DNA from: Drosophila persimilis | Taxonomy: Eukaryota > Arthropoda > Insecta > Diptera > Drosophilidae | DNA length: 64,000 bases | Reading direction: 5' to 3' | NCBI RefSeq assembly: GCF_003286085.1 | Contig: NW_020825294.1 | Coordinates: 558,001-622,000 of the forward strand | The notes under the pieces: model-generated | Told to the model about the DNA's origin: nothing | Seen by the model: the letters and a program-made list of their open reading frames with translations, nothing else | The model's database searches: none | Translations under genes and position numbers: made by a program | Shown: positions 48,288 through 61,253 of the stretch, piece after piece | Position numbering within the stretch: position 1 is the first letter of the stretch | How the letters are laid out: the number at the start of each line of letters is the position of its first letter

Positions 48288-51200
48288 ACAAAGTTCATTC
48301 CAATCGAGCTAAGTTCCTTTTTAATGGTAATCCATAGGGTCTAACCGTGTACTCAAATATTCTTTGCTGTAATTTTTGTCTCATTTCATTTCATTTCATC
48401 TGCGTCTCCACTCGACTCGTGGAGTTCTTGCACATGCAGCGTATGACGTCACTTAGCGCAGACAACTGTGATAATGATAAAATTAGATTATAGATGCTTT
48501 TCATTTTTCACACCCAACTTGGTGTGGCTGCTGTTGCAGCCTCTTTTGTTGCCTCGGAGGCAGAGCGGAGCACGTAGGGTGGCGTGTGGTGGCATGATGG
48601 TGGTGTGCGGAGTGTATTTCAATTTATGGCTGCTCGGCTGCCTCCCATGTGGTGAATTCCATGCGGGTGTTGCTCTGGAAAAATAATTACCATCAAAGTT
48701 TTATATTACACACATATGTATTTATTATGGGAGCAGCATTGCCGCAGCGGCGGCATTGTGGAGCGGGTGCGACAAAAAGTCAAGTGGAATGAAGCGAAAA
48801 TATCCAAATGCATTTGACAGTTTGCTTAAGCGCATTTGTTCTCGCAGAAAGAATTTTCCGAAAGATGCGAATACGTATAAGAGTGGAGGAGGGGGCTGGT
48901 GGCACAGCCGTGCAACAGCTGCCACTGTGGCAACAGTTGCTTGAAGCAACTTCAGCTTCAACACTTTTGACGATTATCAAAGTGCCCCCCGGACCCTATC
49001 TTTCCACAGCTGCTGCTACATCGAACAAACAATTTCAATTGAGAAAAATATTTCTATATTTGTCTTTTCTCGTTGGGCGCTTCTCTCTATCTCTATCTCT
49101 CTCTCTGTTGTCTCTGCGAAATTCGACACAGTTTCGTTAAGTAATTGAATTCAATTGCATCCGCAGTAACCATCGATGAAGACTTTGGTATTTCTGAAAA
49201 TGTTGGAGAAATGTAAACGAAACTGCCACACACGAAGGCAAGTGGCAAGTGTTTTAGGAAGATATCATATGAGGCAGATACTGATAGGGGGAATGTACAT
49301 TTAGGCAAGATATTTATTCTGGAAACAGCATTCAATAGAAAGAAATGTGTGTGGATGGGCTCTGAAATGATAGGAGCCAGAATATAGGAATCTGTATCGA
49401 TAGGCACCGATTAAATACACAAGAAAAAGCGATAGATCAATGTCCTACCACCGTTGAGCCGCTGAACTCCTCTGAAATATATTCTATATACGTTTAATGA
49501 ATTAAATTAAATACTTTTGGCTTTGTCGAAACACTAAAACCACCGTTTATTTCGTTTTGAAACGAAAAACCAAAATAATTCATTCGTAATTCAATCCGCT
49601 GCCCCCCCCCCCCTCTTTCTCTTTCCCCCTCCTAACCTTTTCTGTTGTTTCCACAACAATTATTTTCACATTATGTGGGATTTACGTCCTGGAAAAAAGG
49701 GTGAAAATATACAAAAATTAAACAAGGCAAACCATCAAATTAGTGTTAGCCGCAAAGGATTTTGAAAACTATTCCGAGCCCTGTCGGACAGAAAAACAGG
49801 GAAACGCCATGGAAAATACTAATTACACTCCACTAAAAAAACTTTAACGATGAGTGTCGGGCAATCTTGACGAGGGTTGAGGCAGGAGTGAGGGGTGTGG
49901 GATGGGATGGGATGGGATGGAGCAAGGGGCATGGTAACCGCATTGCTATAAAACCAGAAATATTTGAGTGTAAACACAAGTTGCAACCATCCTCTGGCCC
50001 AGCCGGTATAGAGGCGCCACACAGAAGAGTGTTTTTCATGGGCGTTGCAGGCCACACACACGCGTTGGCTGCCTGCCTGGCAACGCAACAGCCCAGATAC
50101 ATTTGTATCTTCTGAGCTCTCTTCTAAAAGAGGGCGAGACCAAATGTAAATGTCTGCCCGTCTGTCTGGGTCCCCTGCCCAATGGGTGGATCTCTAAGGA
50201 GGGGGTGCACAAGTTGCAAATGCATTCGACGTGAACGTGTCGAAAGTAAGTTGCAGATGCAAGTGACAAAATCGCGTTTTGCTACGTGATACAGGCTTTG
50301 GGCTACGGCCATAAGCCACTCCGAAGCTACAGAGACTCCTGTACGAGTATGCAGATACATGGATACATATGTATCTACGGGGCACTGACAGCGCAAACTA
50401 TTTGTCACGGAATTCCTTCGACACTGGGATTAAGTTCTCGCATTGCACTCCGCGCGTCTCGGAAATTTACTTTGCCGAGAGAGCCAGAAGCGAAAAATAA
50501 AGAAAAACGAAAAAGTAAAAGTGTCAAATGATGGCAGGGGCATGTGGCAGGGATTCCCACCTGATTTTCGAGATTCTTGTACTTGCAGCAATTACGGAAA
50601 ACTTTCTTCACTCTTGTGTGCTGGGGTTTGACTTTCTGGGGCACAAGTCAAGTGTCCAATTAGGCGTGAAAATGAAAGATTCAGATGGGGGACAGTCGTA
50701 CATGGAAAGATAATTAAGGGATGTATCGATCCAAAGAAAGCCAAAGAAGGAGCCAATTCCCTGAGAAGCTGGAAATATCTCTCAAAGATGCATAGTACGT
50801 ATCTCTATCTTTCTATGGCAATCTGTATCTAAATGTGTATATTTATCTGTGCTCATTTATATTTTGATATATATAGGAGAAATAATAACAAAGAAATAAT
50901 AATTGAGTAATGATAAAAAAAAAAATAACAAAAAAAATTAAATAATAATAAATTAAATATAGATTAAAATAATCATAAAAAGCGTTAATCAAGAAGTCAT
51001 AATCAATAAAATAATTAATAAATATAATATATAATAATACAACAAATTAGAATAAAAAAAAATAAAAATGAAAAAATAATAATAAAAAATACAAAAATTT
51101 TACAGAATAAAAACAATATAATAAGAAATACAAGAACCATACAAAAAATAAATAAATTATAATATATGAATATACAAAAATTATGATGCAAAATAAAAAA

Positions 51201-52062
51201 ACATAATAAATGTTAATAATAAATAATAATAAAAATCACAAAAATGAATGACAAAAATAATATGATAACATTATTAAATAAATAATATGAAAAAAATTTA
51301 AAAAATATGGTAGCAAAGAAATAACAAAAAAATAATAATAAAGAAATGGAAATCTATCTGTCGAAAGAGAAATTGTGTGGAGAAACATCCCCAAGAACAG
51401 AAATTCAAAGGAAATCCTGAAATCGATTTGTTTTCCCTCCACTTAGGATCGTTCTGTCAACATCTAGGAGAAGTTGTACTGCCCGCAAACGAGTGTATCT
51501 ACAAATTAACGCAAAAATACAAGAAAACAAAAAAAAAAAAACTAAAAGAACAAAGCGAAAAAGATTGCTGTACAGAGTGGAGTCGTTTACATGAACACAA
51601 CAAACAAACTACTGAACAGAGCAAAAAAAGGAAGGAAAAACCAGGAGAGGAATAGGGGGGAAGAACCAGCGTGTGACGTTCTGATATGTGGAACACGCCC
51701 CGTGGATGCCACACCCAATACTGGCCCCTGGCGGAACGGAACTGTACGAAAAGAAATAGAAACATGTGTCTACATTCGCATCAGAGCCGAAAGGAAACAG
51801 CAAAGGAGGAGGCAAGAGGCAGCATGCATTAAAAATCCACGCTTCCGGCAGGAGTTCCCCCCCCCCCCCCCAGAAAGCCATCGCCCACACTGCCGCAGCA
51901 CACCCTCCCACCCTCACCCCCTACCCATTCAGGGTTTCAATAAAAAGATACAAGCCAACACGGGGATGGGAGGGAGTTTGTATCTAGGGGGAATGGCAAA
52001 TGCATTTGGAGTGTTTGCGGCAAATGCCAAAATGAAATACATAATACTCGTACTCCCGTACG

Positions 52063-52127
52063 CCTCCCTCCTCCCTCCTCCCTCGTGCCTCCTCCCTCGT
52101 GCCTCCTCCCTCGTGCCTCCTCCGTCG
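52063..52127 (+). repeat. CCTCCCTCGTG minisatellite
   Basis: Tandem CCTCCCTCGTG (11-bp) units preceded by CTCCCTC heptamers, about five to six units in all. Confidence 0.8.
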
Positions 52128-55100
52128 TTCTTCGTTTCATTTTGTTTTGCGCTGAGTTGCATTTTTGTTTTCGCTGTTGGATATATACATATACAAATAT
52201 ATACTGTATTTATATCATGACCGATTTAGCTAAGGGAAAACCTCCCTCACCAAATGCTTTTTTTCTCATTCAGTTTTGGTTTTTTTTTTGTTTGAAAATT
52301 TAATACCGTTGGATGGTATTTTTCCCCGTGTTTCGTTTCGGCAGAGATGTTTTGTAATCCGCTTTTAAAATAATGAAAGAGCGACAAAAAATAAAAAAAT
52401 AAAAAATGTTTGCTGAAAATTTTTAAAGCTAAACTTTTTACTGAATTTTTCCAGTTTCGCTGGGAGTCGGGCTCTTGAACTTTTTAATGTTTTTCGAACC
52501 CTGGGAGTACCCTAGGAGCAGTACTATATATATCTATATATTTTGTTGTGTGTCTGGAACAATAAATCTCTGGCAGGCGAATCAATAAAACTTGCTAATT
52601 TTCCGCTCCAATTAGCAGATTATACTCTCAACAAATCTCGGCAAATGGCGATAAGGGGGATAAAAGGAAATAAGTTTGCACAATGGCGAAACAAGCTCCA
52701 AAGGAGCACCAGCAGCAGCAAGAAAAAAGTTTCCTTCTTTATTTTTTCGTGTACATGGATTTTGCCCTCGCTCTAAGGAAAGAAATAAAAACATTGGAAG
52801 ACATAGAGAACCGAGGGCACTGGCCGGATTAGGGAGAAGCAAGTCCTTGCCTTGGTGTCTTTTTTTTCGGGGCATTCATCGCGTGGGATCCAAGCGACGA
52901 CAGAAAGAAGACTTCATTCTGTTCTGTAGATTGAAGAACTGTGTAAATGTTGGACAAAGATACGAAAGCACGGATTAAATTAGGCTTTTCTTTGGACGGG
53001 ACGGGAATCGTTGCTCCTTCGATTATTTGTATAATTTTAAGCAGCTTCCCAATCGATAGTTGATCCAATTCCAAATGTATCTGTGAAGTAAATTACTGCC
53101 GGAAATCAAATGTAAATTCCAAGTGTAAGCACTTGGCCAAAAGCTATCAATTTCGGAATTACAGCTCCCCAATGGGGTTGGTGGGGCTTCCACCCTTTTT
53201 GAACTGTGCAACTTATAAACAAGATTGCAAATTTAATTTAAAGACCAATTGGAATTCTGTTGAACAAGAAGAACAATATTTATCCAGGCCATATATCTAT
53301 CGTTTGTGTGTTGTGTTGTGCTGTGCTGCTGCAGTGCAACCGTGGTGCTGTGTGGCAACTTTATAGCTGATTTGTAGCATGCAGCAAGCAATAATTCAAT
53401 GCTCTATGAAGGGGCGGAGAGATGCAGCCAGATGGAGGACACCCCATCGATGGGCGGTAGAGAGACAAAAGCCTTCCATTGGATAGCCTGGATATTCCAA
53501 CACCTTCGACAATGTCGTTGTCACTTGGTGGCAAACGGAGGGACGGATGGCGCGGCAGGGGGCAGGAGCAGGCGCCGGCTGCCAGCAACTGCAATCTGTC
53601 TGCCCTGCCAATCTCTCTGTCTGCCTGTATCCCTGCCTGCTTTGCCCTCCCGTCTGCTAGCCAGCTCTTCCCTCTATTCTGTGTGATTCGCATTCTCGGG
53701 GTGAGGATTCAGAGCCTGCCATATGCGTCCTCCTGACGCCAATGCCAATGCCGCCGCCACCTTGAGTGCAGCGGCAGCAATCGGTTGCACCTTTGAAGCG
53801 TGTCCGTGTTGCACCACCAACAGCGTCAGCACCAGCAACAATTTGCATAGACAGTCGCACTCCATGGTCTGTTTTCATTGATTAGAGATGGACGATGTTT
53901 CATTTGTGAAAAATGGGAGAGGGATTCGGGGATTGAGATTCGGGATTTGTCGGGCACTAAAATCCTCTATGAATACCACAAAAATAAAAAATTAATTAAA
54001 AAAACAAAATAATTAAAAAAATACTAAATATTAATTTTTAAAAAATTAAAGAAAATGAAGTGTTAATAAATAGTATACAAAAAACGTTAGAAAAATGAAA
54101 TTAAATTTAAAAAAAAGAATAAAATAAAATTTAAACATACAAATATTTAAAAACATTATTTAGACCGAAAACAGTTTAATTGAACAGCAAAGTGCCTCGT
54201 TATTCACACTCTTTGTATTTTGGTTTTGCTTTTTCGGTCCGTAGGCTGTTTTGTTTTTGCATTCTCGGTCATTATATTTGGCATTTTTCGCTTGTACTAT
54301 TGCCTGGCACTGACTTCGATTAATGATAGAAAGTCTAAGACTATTCGATAGTCACGAGCACGTCTCTAGCGAAGCATGCCCAATCCTATGGTCTCTTTGT
54401 CCCTGGTCTCTGGCTCCGTTCCCTCCCACAAAATGCATATGCAACATTGTATCTATATGTGTAAGCAGATGATCTGCACCCGCCGCCAGCCGGACGGCGG
54501 CACACACACACGCTCTATCTTTTGTTGCATGTTGCATGCCTTGTTGTGGTGTTTATTTTTTCCCTTTGTGGAGTACAATTTGTTCTGCAACGCTAACATA
54601 AACACCCATGAATCCCGTGCATCCATCCATCCCTTATTCCGCCTTGCGAAAGTTCTTTCAACTTCCACCTCAACTTCACCTTGTGTTGCATTTGGATTTT
54701 GTCATTGCCATTATAATTGATGGGAGTATAATTTTGTTTCTTGCTGTGAAACCAATTTCCACAATCCCTTTGCCGATGCGATGCCAACATCCATCCCTTT
54801 GGCTTTTGGCAAACGGAGTTTTATGCAAATTTTTGCGTGCAAATTGGTTTTAATGCATTTTGAATGCAATTTGTGTTTTGTATGTTTGAAATTGGAGTGC
54901 GCCACAGTGCGCCACAGTGCGCCAGCGCCAAAGCCAATGCCACTGCCACTGCCATCCAGAGAGCCGGAGAGCCAGCCAGAGAGCCAGGCAGCCAGGCAGC
55001 ACACCAAAAACTCGTAATTGAAACTGAAAGATTTTAATTTAATTTGAGTTTCTGTTTCTCTTATCGCCATCACAGCCCACAGCAGCTGCCTCACCATCTG

Positions 55101-55796
55101 CCCCATCTCTTGGCGGCTATTGTGTGTTGCGTTTGCCCCTCCTCGGAGTGCGGAGAGTGGAGAGTCGAGAGTGGTGTGGAGAGTGTGCTCTGTATTTTTA
55201 GCTTCAGCATGCGGCATGCGGCATGCGGGATGCCTGCAACCTGCCCAGCGCCTCTGATGTGTCTGCCTGCATCTGCATTTCGGTTGTGGGGGCCATTCAT
55301 TGAATTGATTTAGATAAAATTCATCCGTGTTTCTGTTTTTGTTGATTACGCCACGCACAAGCAGCAGCAGCAGCAGATGCATGCCACCAACTTCATTATG
55401 CCAGCCGAAATGTGGCATGTAAATTGTGCATCATGGATGCTATAGATTGAGGTGCCACACACCACACCCCACACCCCACACCTCACACCCCACACCCTGT
55501 CCCTGGAGTTTCTGTCAAACGAGCTTGTAAGTGTGTCTGGAGGAGGGTTTTGGGGTGGGGGCAGGCTCTGAGATTTATGAGATGCACACACACTCCATAC
55601 GGCAAATAAATCTCAATCTGGCAGTGTCCCTGGAATTGGGAGGGTTCCACAGCCCCCACAGTCATGTGTGAGGTGTGATAAAGACTTTAATTTGATTTAA
55701 GGATTTGCATTGATTCCAGTATTCATTAAGTCATTTGGTTGTGATTATAGGAATGTCTGCACATAGCAATCTTTTCGATCGAATCATTATTATAGA

Positions 55797-55827
55797 GTCG
55801 TTTGGCTCTTTGAACACCTGGCTTTGA
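55797..55827 (-). repeat. short dispersed element, copy C
   Basis: The minus strand reads CCTCAAAGCCAGGTGTTCAA then AGAGCCAAACGAC, matching copies A and B. Confidence 0.55.
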
Positions 55828-58800
55828 GGGTATTTCCTCTTGCGACTCGACAGAAATAAAACTTGGACGGACACGACGCTCTTATGTCTAAGAAATGTCT
55901 GCTGTCTAATGACCTTTAGCCTTATCATTAGCTGCATTAGCCTTAAAGCATTTTGAAATAAGTTCTTAATCTGATTAGGGTCTCCTGGTCTCTGGGGCAA
56001 TAAGCTCCTTCACCAGTGGAGCACTGACCATCTTCTGCGCTTTGTTACGAGTGCCCCGAGAGGGCGGGTCGGGGCGGGGCGGTGGATTCCCATTCCCCCG
56101 TTGCCGCCAAACAATGAGCAATCAAATTAAATCCACACTTCATTGTGGGATAATGAAAGACTTCCTTTCGTCCCTCCCCACAGCGCCATAAAAAAGTCTC
56201 TCTGGCCAAATGATGTTAATGAAATTAACGCCAAGTTATGGCCAACTTTTGAGCAGATGACTTACCTGCTCCGGGATTATGCTTAACTTTTGTTGGAAAA
56301 TCAAAAACTTTTACTAACCCACACACACACACACACAGACACACAGAGAGGGGTCTCCTGTTGGCCACTTTGGATGGCCACTGCCAGAAGGGATTGCCAT
56401 GGCCACACATACCACACCACATCCAAAAGGGGGATTTCGTTTACGAATAAAGTAATTTTTTAATCCCCTGCTCGGGTTACCACTCGAATCCACAGTGCGT
56501 GGTGGGGCGACCTTTTATAACCTTCAAATGAGCACCAAGCAGTCGGTTAGCAGGTGGGCTGCGGGGTGCGGAGTGTGTGGTGTGGGGTGTGGGGGATGCA
56601 AATAACAATTTAATTATGAACATACTCTGTCTTGCCCGTCCTCTTCCTCTGTGGAGTGTGTCCCAATACGAATTCAAGGACAAATTATAGCCATAAAGTT
56701 ACCGTCGGCAGCAGCCTCTGGGATAAGCTGAGAGCTCATTAATGTCACATTCATGGTGGCACTCTCCATCTGGATAGAGCATAAAACGAGACCAAAATTC
56801 TATCAGGGCATATCCCAGGACTGGGACTGGTATCCATTTAAATTGAGTGCACACACAACAAATTGTTTATGGGCGTGTGCTGTGCTCTGCTGTGCTCTGC
56901 TGTGCTGTGCTGTGCATCTCTCTATCTCTCGCTCTGGGCCAGTGCCCCAGCGAGTGTCGTCTGTGAGGTAATTAACGTGGAGTCCCCCCACTCCAGCAGG
57001 CAGTAAAATAATCAAAATTAGCCAGAAAACGCCATCATCGTTTTGGGGCGGACTTTTTTGTTTGGAGGCGCAGCAATTTATTTTTGCTTGCATTTTGCTA
57101 TCCACCAGAAGGACCTGCTCTGGCTGTGGCTGTGGCTGTGGCAGGCGAATTATAAAGGGATTTGCCTTCAAATTGTGTTTGGGGTTCGATCGAAAGGGTA
57201 TGGCTCATAGACATTAGAGGGGGCTATTACATGGTAATGGAACTAATTGTGTATATTCTAGGGTAAAAGATAGAGATGTTTGCTTTGCCTCAATGGCTTG
57301 TTTTTTATGTCGGGCAGCATTAAAAAAGCATCAGATTGTGGCAAATACTTATAAAATTTAGCCAGAACCCTCGTAAAGACATACGAGGCAGCACATTTCT
57401 CAATTTCCATAATAAAAAGTACCGAAATCTAATAAAAACTACAGTCGTATATGGAAAGCCGTATTTCTATTTGAATGTGGAATATTTTAACAAATATCTA
57501 TCTTTGAAAAAATAGCTTTAAACAACCTTCGAGAGAGGCTTTTCCTGTGGCTAAATTTATGTTTACCCCGTCGCTCTAATTAAATTTAATATGCATATTG
57601 CCAAGGCATTTGAAGTGGCCAGTGGCCAGTGGCTAGTGGCTAGTGGCCAGTGTCCAGGGAACAGAGAACCCGCCCAGAACCAGTTAAAAGGGGAGCGAAG
57701 GAAGGTCGGTCGGGCGGCAGGGAGGGACCACCCTTGCGGTTGGTCTGCCAGTGTCTGTGTCCCTCTTTATGTGTGTGTGTGTGTGTGTGTGTGTGTATGG
57801 GTAATAAATTTGATTAGTAGGATTTACGGACCGGGGCCTGGGACCCTGCTACGTAAACGCCAAATGTTTCTTGGTGCAGTAAATTTTATGCTAAATAGCA
57901 AAGGAAAAAATGGTTGAATGGCTGTCCGTTCGAAGGGAGTTTGTTGGCCTTTTCTTTACTGGTTTCGCCATGGCGTTTCTTCTGTTTTTGCTGTTTTTCC
58001 TTTTTCCATTCTACGTTTAACGAGTTGTTACAATAAAATGTTTATTGCATGCTTTATGGCGCTCAGTTGTTTGGCATTTTCCTTGCACTATTTTGCTGCA
58101 CGACAGACAGAAACGGAAGTGCACAGAAAGTCCGAGAGGCAACCGAAAACTTCGCTTCCTTTGAGCTGGTCCCAGACACCGCGCCCTCCGCAACGCCCCT
58201 TCCCATCAGCATCATTTTGCGCTGCCAAAAAGTATGCAACACATCGGCCTCCTCGTCATTAACGTCATTATCGGCTCATAAAGCCGGAGAGCTGCAAGGG
58301 GGCAAAAAATGCCCACAAATGATGCCAAGCATCGGTCGAGATAAAGCCGCTTCACGACGTGAAGTGCCGTCGAAATGGCCAAGATTTCGACTCCTTGCTG
58401 TGGCTGCGGCTGTCAGTCCTGCTGTGAGGCTGCTCTGAAATGCAGTCAATGCCTCCTGGATTTGCCATTCACTCTACTTCCGTTCACTCATTTCCAGCCA
58501 AAATTATGCGCATTGGACTGCTTTTGGTATTGAAATTACGAGCATTTTCCACTACCCCCCCCCACTCCCCCCGCACTCCCCACCCACTCGTGTTTTTTTG
58601 GCTCCGACCGCTCGTTTGTGTGCTGCTGCTCTGATGATGATGGCATCCACACCCTGCCCTTGTGTGCCTCTGTGTTTGTGGTTCAAAAGTGAAAAGGAAT
58701 TTTCTGTGTGCCCAACAAAAAAAATGCACTCAAAATGCATTTTGATGATTTGCGCTGCAGGGACATAAATCTACATATCCCGAAATTTAGAGCGAATGCA

Positions 58801-58930
58801 TTGAGCTGAACGCTTGAAAAGGTGCCAAAGAACGCATCTTCAATGATTTTGATTGTAAGATTTGATATGGTTTTCAATATATTATATTTAAAGGTTTTTC
58901 AATGTTTAAATCAACAAAATTTTAATGTAT

Positions 58931-58960
58931 TTTTTCGTTTACTTTTCATTGCAGGTAAGC
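58931..58960 (+). other. Sema1a: recursive splice site (ratchet point) in intron 2
   Basis: TTTTTCGTTTACTTTTCATT then GCAG|GTAAGC, an acceptor joined to a near-perfect donor at 58954/58955. It lies 12 kb downstream of the previous site and suggests that the intron extends beyond the right edge of the window. Confidence 0.8.
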
Positions 58961-59119
58961 TTTGATGAACTTAGGAAACAGACAAGAAGTCTGTTTTCGT
59001 TCGGCCTTAAATTTTATAATAGGGGTAAATACTTTTCAAATATATTAAGAGTCTTGAAAATTTCCTAGGACGTAAGTTGTTAATTTTGCAATTTTGCAAC
59101 TCTTGTATTCACTGCTCTG

Positions 59120-59575
59120 CTCTACACTTTGTTGCTGTTTTCTGTACCCTGATCGTGATCGATCCTGACTCATCGGGCACCCGGCACACCGATAATCACT
59201 CTGCATTTTGTCTGTTTTGTGCATTGAGAGCAGTGCAGGCGCAATAGTCTTATCTTTTGATCTTTATTGCATCTACGAGCTTTGCTCTCTTCACACGCAA
59301 TGCACATGCTCTCCTGATTGCTTCGTTCCCTTGCTCACTGAGAATCAACAACAACAACAATGCGAGCGCAGGGCAATCTACACTTTGTTGCTCGTTTCGA
59401 TCGATCGTCTCGAAAAGCGGGCCTCGTCTTTGCGTTTCACGAGCACCGCTCTCAATCTCACGCCATGCACGTGCTCTCCCAATAGCTTCATTACATTGCT
59501 CTCTCTCAGTGATGTCATCTATCGCTCTCTCAGCTAAAATAGCGACATTAATGTGCACCGCAGCTCTCTAGCTCT
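59120..59575. repeat. diverged direct duplication rich in GCTCTC
   Basis: Two neighbouring blocks both begin CTACACTTTGTTGCT (59121 and 59378). Both later contain a GAGC..GCTCTC..CACGC.ATGCAC.TGCTCTCC..TTGCTTC-like series. The second copy is shorter. Confidence 0.5.
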
Positions 59576-60431
59576 TTGAAATTACGAACCAAGAAACGAG
59601 ACTACACCGGTACCCTTCATGTACCGTAATGTATGCTTATTTTGTTCTTTATTCAATCATCTCTCATCACCCAATCATAAACATTGAGCTTTATAAAAAT
59701 GGACATGGATATTTATACCGTTTGCCAATCGATTTCATGATACATTATTCCCCAGGCACACAGCACCGCCAATTGGGATTTATGAGCACTTAAATAAGCT
59801 TCATTTCGCTGCTCAAATTATCTGAATGAACTGATGAAATTATAATTTCCGACCAGCTATATATACATATTAACATATCGCATTAATTATTATGCATTTT
59901 TAAAAGAGGCTGAAGCGGGAGAGGAACACTTGAAAAGTTTTGCGACACATTTTCTGCATTCGGTTCGATGTTCGGCGGGGGGTGGGGGGCGGTGGAGAAT
60001 GCTAATAAATCAATGCAAATGCAAACGCCAGAAGCGGGGAAAAAGAAAATCGCAATCAATGACAGCAACACCTACCACCTACCCGAGGGGGAGTGAAGAG
60101 GGAGGTGGACTCTGCGTGTGTGCGTGTGTGTGGCTGGGGGCATTAACATAACAGTTATGTGCATATTAAGTGTACATTATGTTCCTTAATCCAGACAATA
60201 AAGCACCCAACAGTGCGGCAGCCGAGCAGCAGAAAATTAATGAAATTATGCAACAATTTTACAACAAATCAATGAAACGAAAGCCCCAGTCGGACCTTGC
60301 AACATTTCCAAAAGATTATGCGAAAATGTTAATGCCACATGCCACATGCCACTTGCAGGAATCAGGTCAGAGGTTAAATAGAAATATGTATGTTTGTTTC
60401 ATTCACTTTCCATAGGGATTAGTGTGGGAAT

Positions 60432-60437
60432 TTTATT
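60432..60437 (-). terminator. polyadenylation signal of the Bomanin gene
   Basis: AATAAA on the minus strand, about 60 bases after the TGA stop. Confidence 0.65.
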
Positions 60438-60496
60438 TTGTAAACGTCAGAGGCAAAAGGTCGATAAGAAATTGTGTATGCGATTAGATTCAGGCC

Positions 60497-60689
60497 TCAT
60501 TTTCCGCCACGAACATTGCAAACGCGGCAATCGCCATTAATAATGACGTTTCCCGGATTCAGAGGGGTAGCTAAAAACAAAGAGAGTATTTTGATTAATT
60601 TAAAGAACTTACTTTTATATATTCCGTGGATATTTACCATTAGCCAGAGCCAAGAGGCCGAGCACGAAGGCAAGCGATAGGAATTTCAT
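60497..60689 (-). CDS. short Bomanin (Toll-induced immune peptide), two exons
   Basis: Exon 1 is 60689-60638 and exon 2 is 60570-60497, split by a 67-bp phase-1 intron (G|GTAAAT ... TTTTTAG|C). The product is a 41-residue precursor. Residues 1-18 ([18 protein letters not shown]) are a signal peptide. The rest begins TPLNPGN and contains [16 protein letters not shown], the family-defining Bomanin motif with its CxxC pair, and the protein ends at GGK, so this is a short (BomS-type) member with no extra tail. Bomanins are secreted haemolymph peptides induced by Toll signalling in the fat body and needed for resistance to fungi and some Gram-positive bacteria. TATAAAAG, a TCAGTT initiator, GATAA and a GGGAAACCC kB-like site upstream fit that regulation. 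Being nested in a semaphorin intron is unlike the clustered Bomanins of D. melanogaster on 2R. Confidence 0.93.
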
Positions 60690-60723
60690 CTTTGAAGAGA
60701 TACTGCAACAGAAGCTGTAACTG

Positions 60724-60803
60724 AACTGATGTCTGGACCAGTGGCATTCATTGGCTTTTATACGCTGCCCCACGATCGTTTTGTTATCAGCTAAGGGAAA
60801 CCC
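60724..60803 (-). promoter_or_regulatory. Bomanin promoter: kB-like site, GATA, TATA box, initiator
   Basis: On the minus strand, in order: the reverse complement of GGGAAACCC (60803-60795, a Dif/Dorsal-type kB site), GATAA (60788-60784), TATAAAAG (60762-60755) and TCAGTT (60729-60724) about 35 bases downstream. Adjacent kB and GATA sites are typical of fat-body immune genes. Confidence 0.75.
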
Positions 60804-61253
60804 GTATAATCGGCTCTACGGGTGGATTTGCCCTGTTCTGTCTGTGGAATTCCCAACCCAGCGTAATGCCAGAGAAACTGAGAGATTAGCTCTCAAGTTT
60901 CAGATTCAATTAGCGGTGCAGCCAGGGAATGAATGCTTCTGTTCTTCAGAAGTGTAGAACCCGTTTGCTAATCGCCTTTGATTGACAAGCGTTCTATGGA
61001 ATCTACGATGAATGCGTTAATACAGGTTTCTAGCTTGTAAAAAACTTGCTATTGCATTCACGTGTGTTTTACGATATTACTTGGAAGCGAACCTGTAAAA
61101 ATTCTACATTTGCGGAAGGGAAATACTGCAATTTAAATATTCTTAAGCACAGATCACAGTTTGACATCATTTAAGATTTGTTCAATCCTTGATTCTATTT
61201 TTATTTGAAATCGAACATGGTTTTAAATTTTACTCTGTGCCAATAAATATTTA

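Noticed and set aside
51591..52220. 209-codon open frame on the plus strand
   Set aside because: Runs through a poly-C tract and an 11-bp minisatellite. Basic low-complexity product with no recognisable family.
54711..55418. 235-codon open frame on the minus strand
   Set aside because: Longest unexplained frame, but composed of simple-sequence runs (Leu, Gly/Ser, LSGWLSG repeats from GCCAGCCAGAGAG DNA). No domain, no splice or promoter context.
58049..58438. 129-codon frame on the plus strand
   Set aside because: G/C-richer patch of intron, no domain and overlapping frames on both strands.
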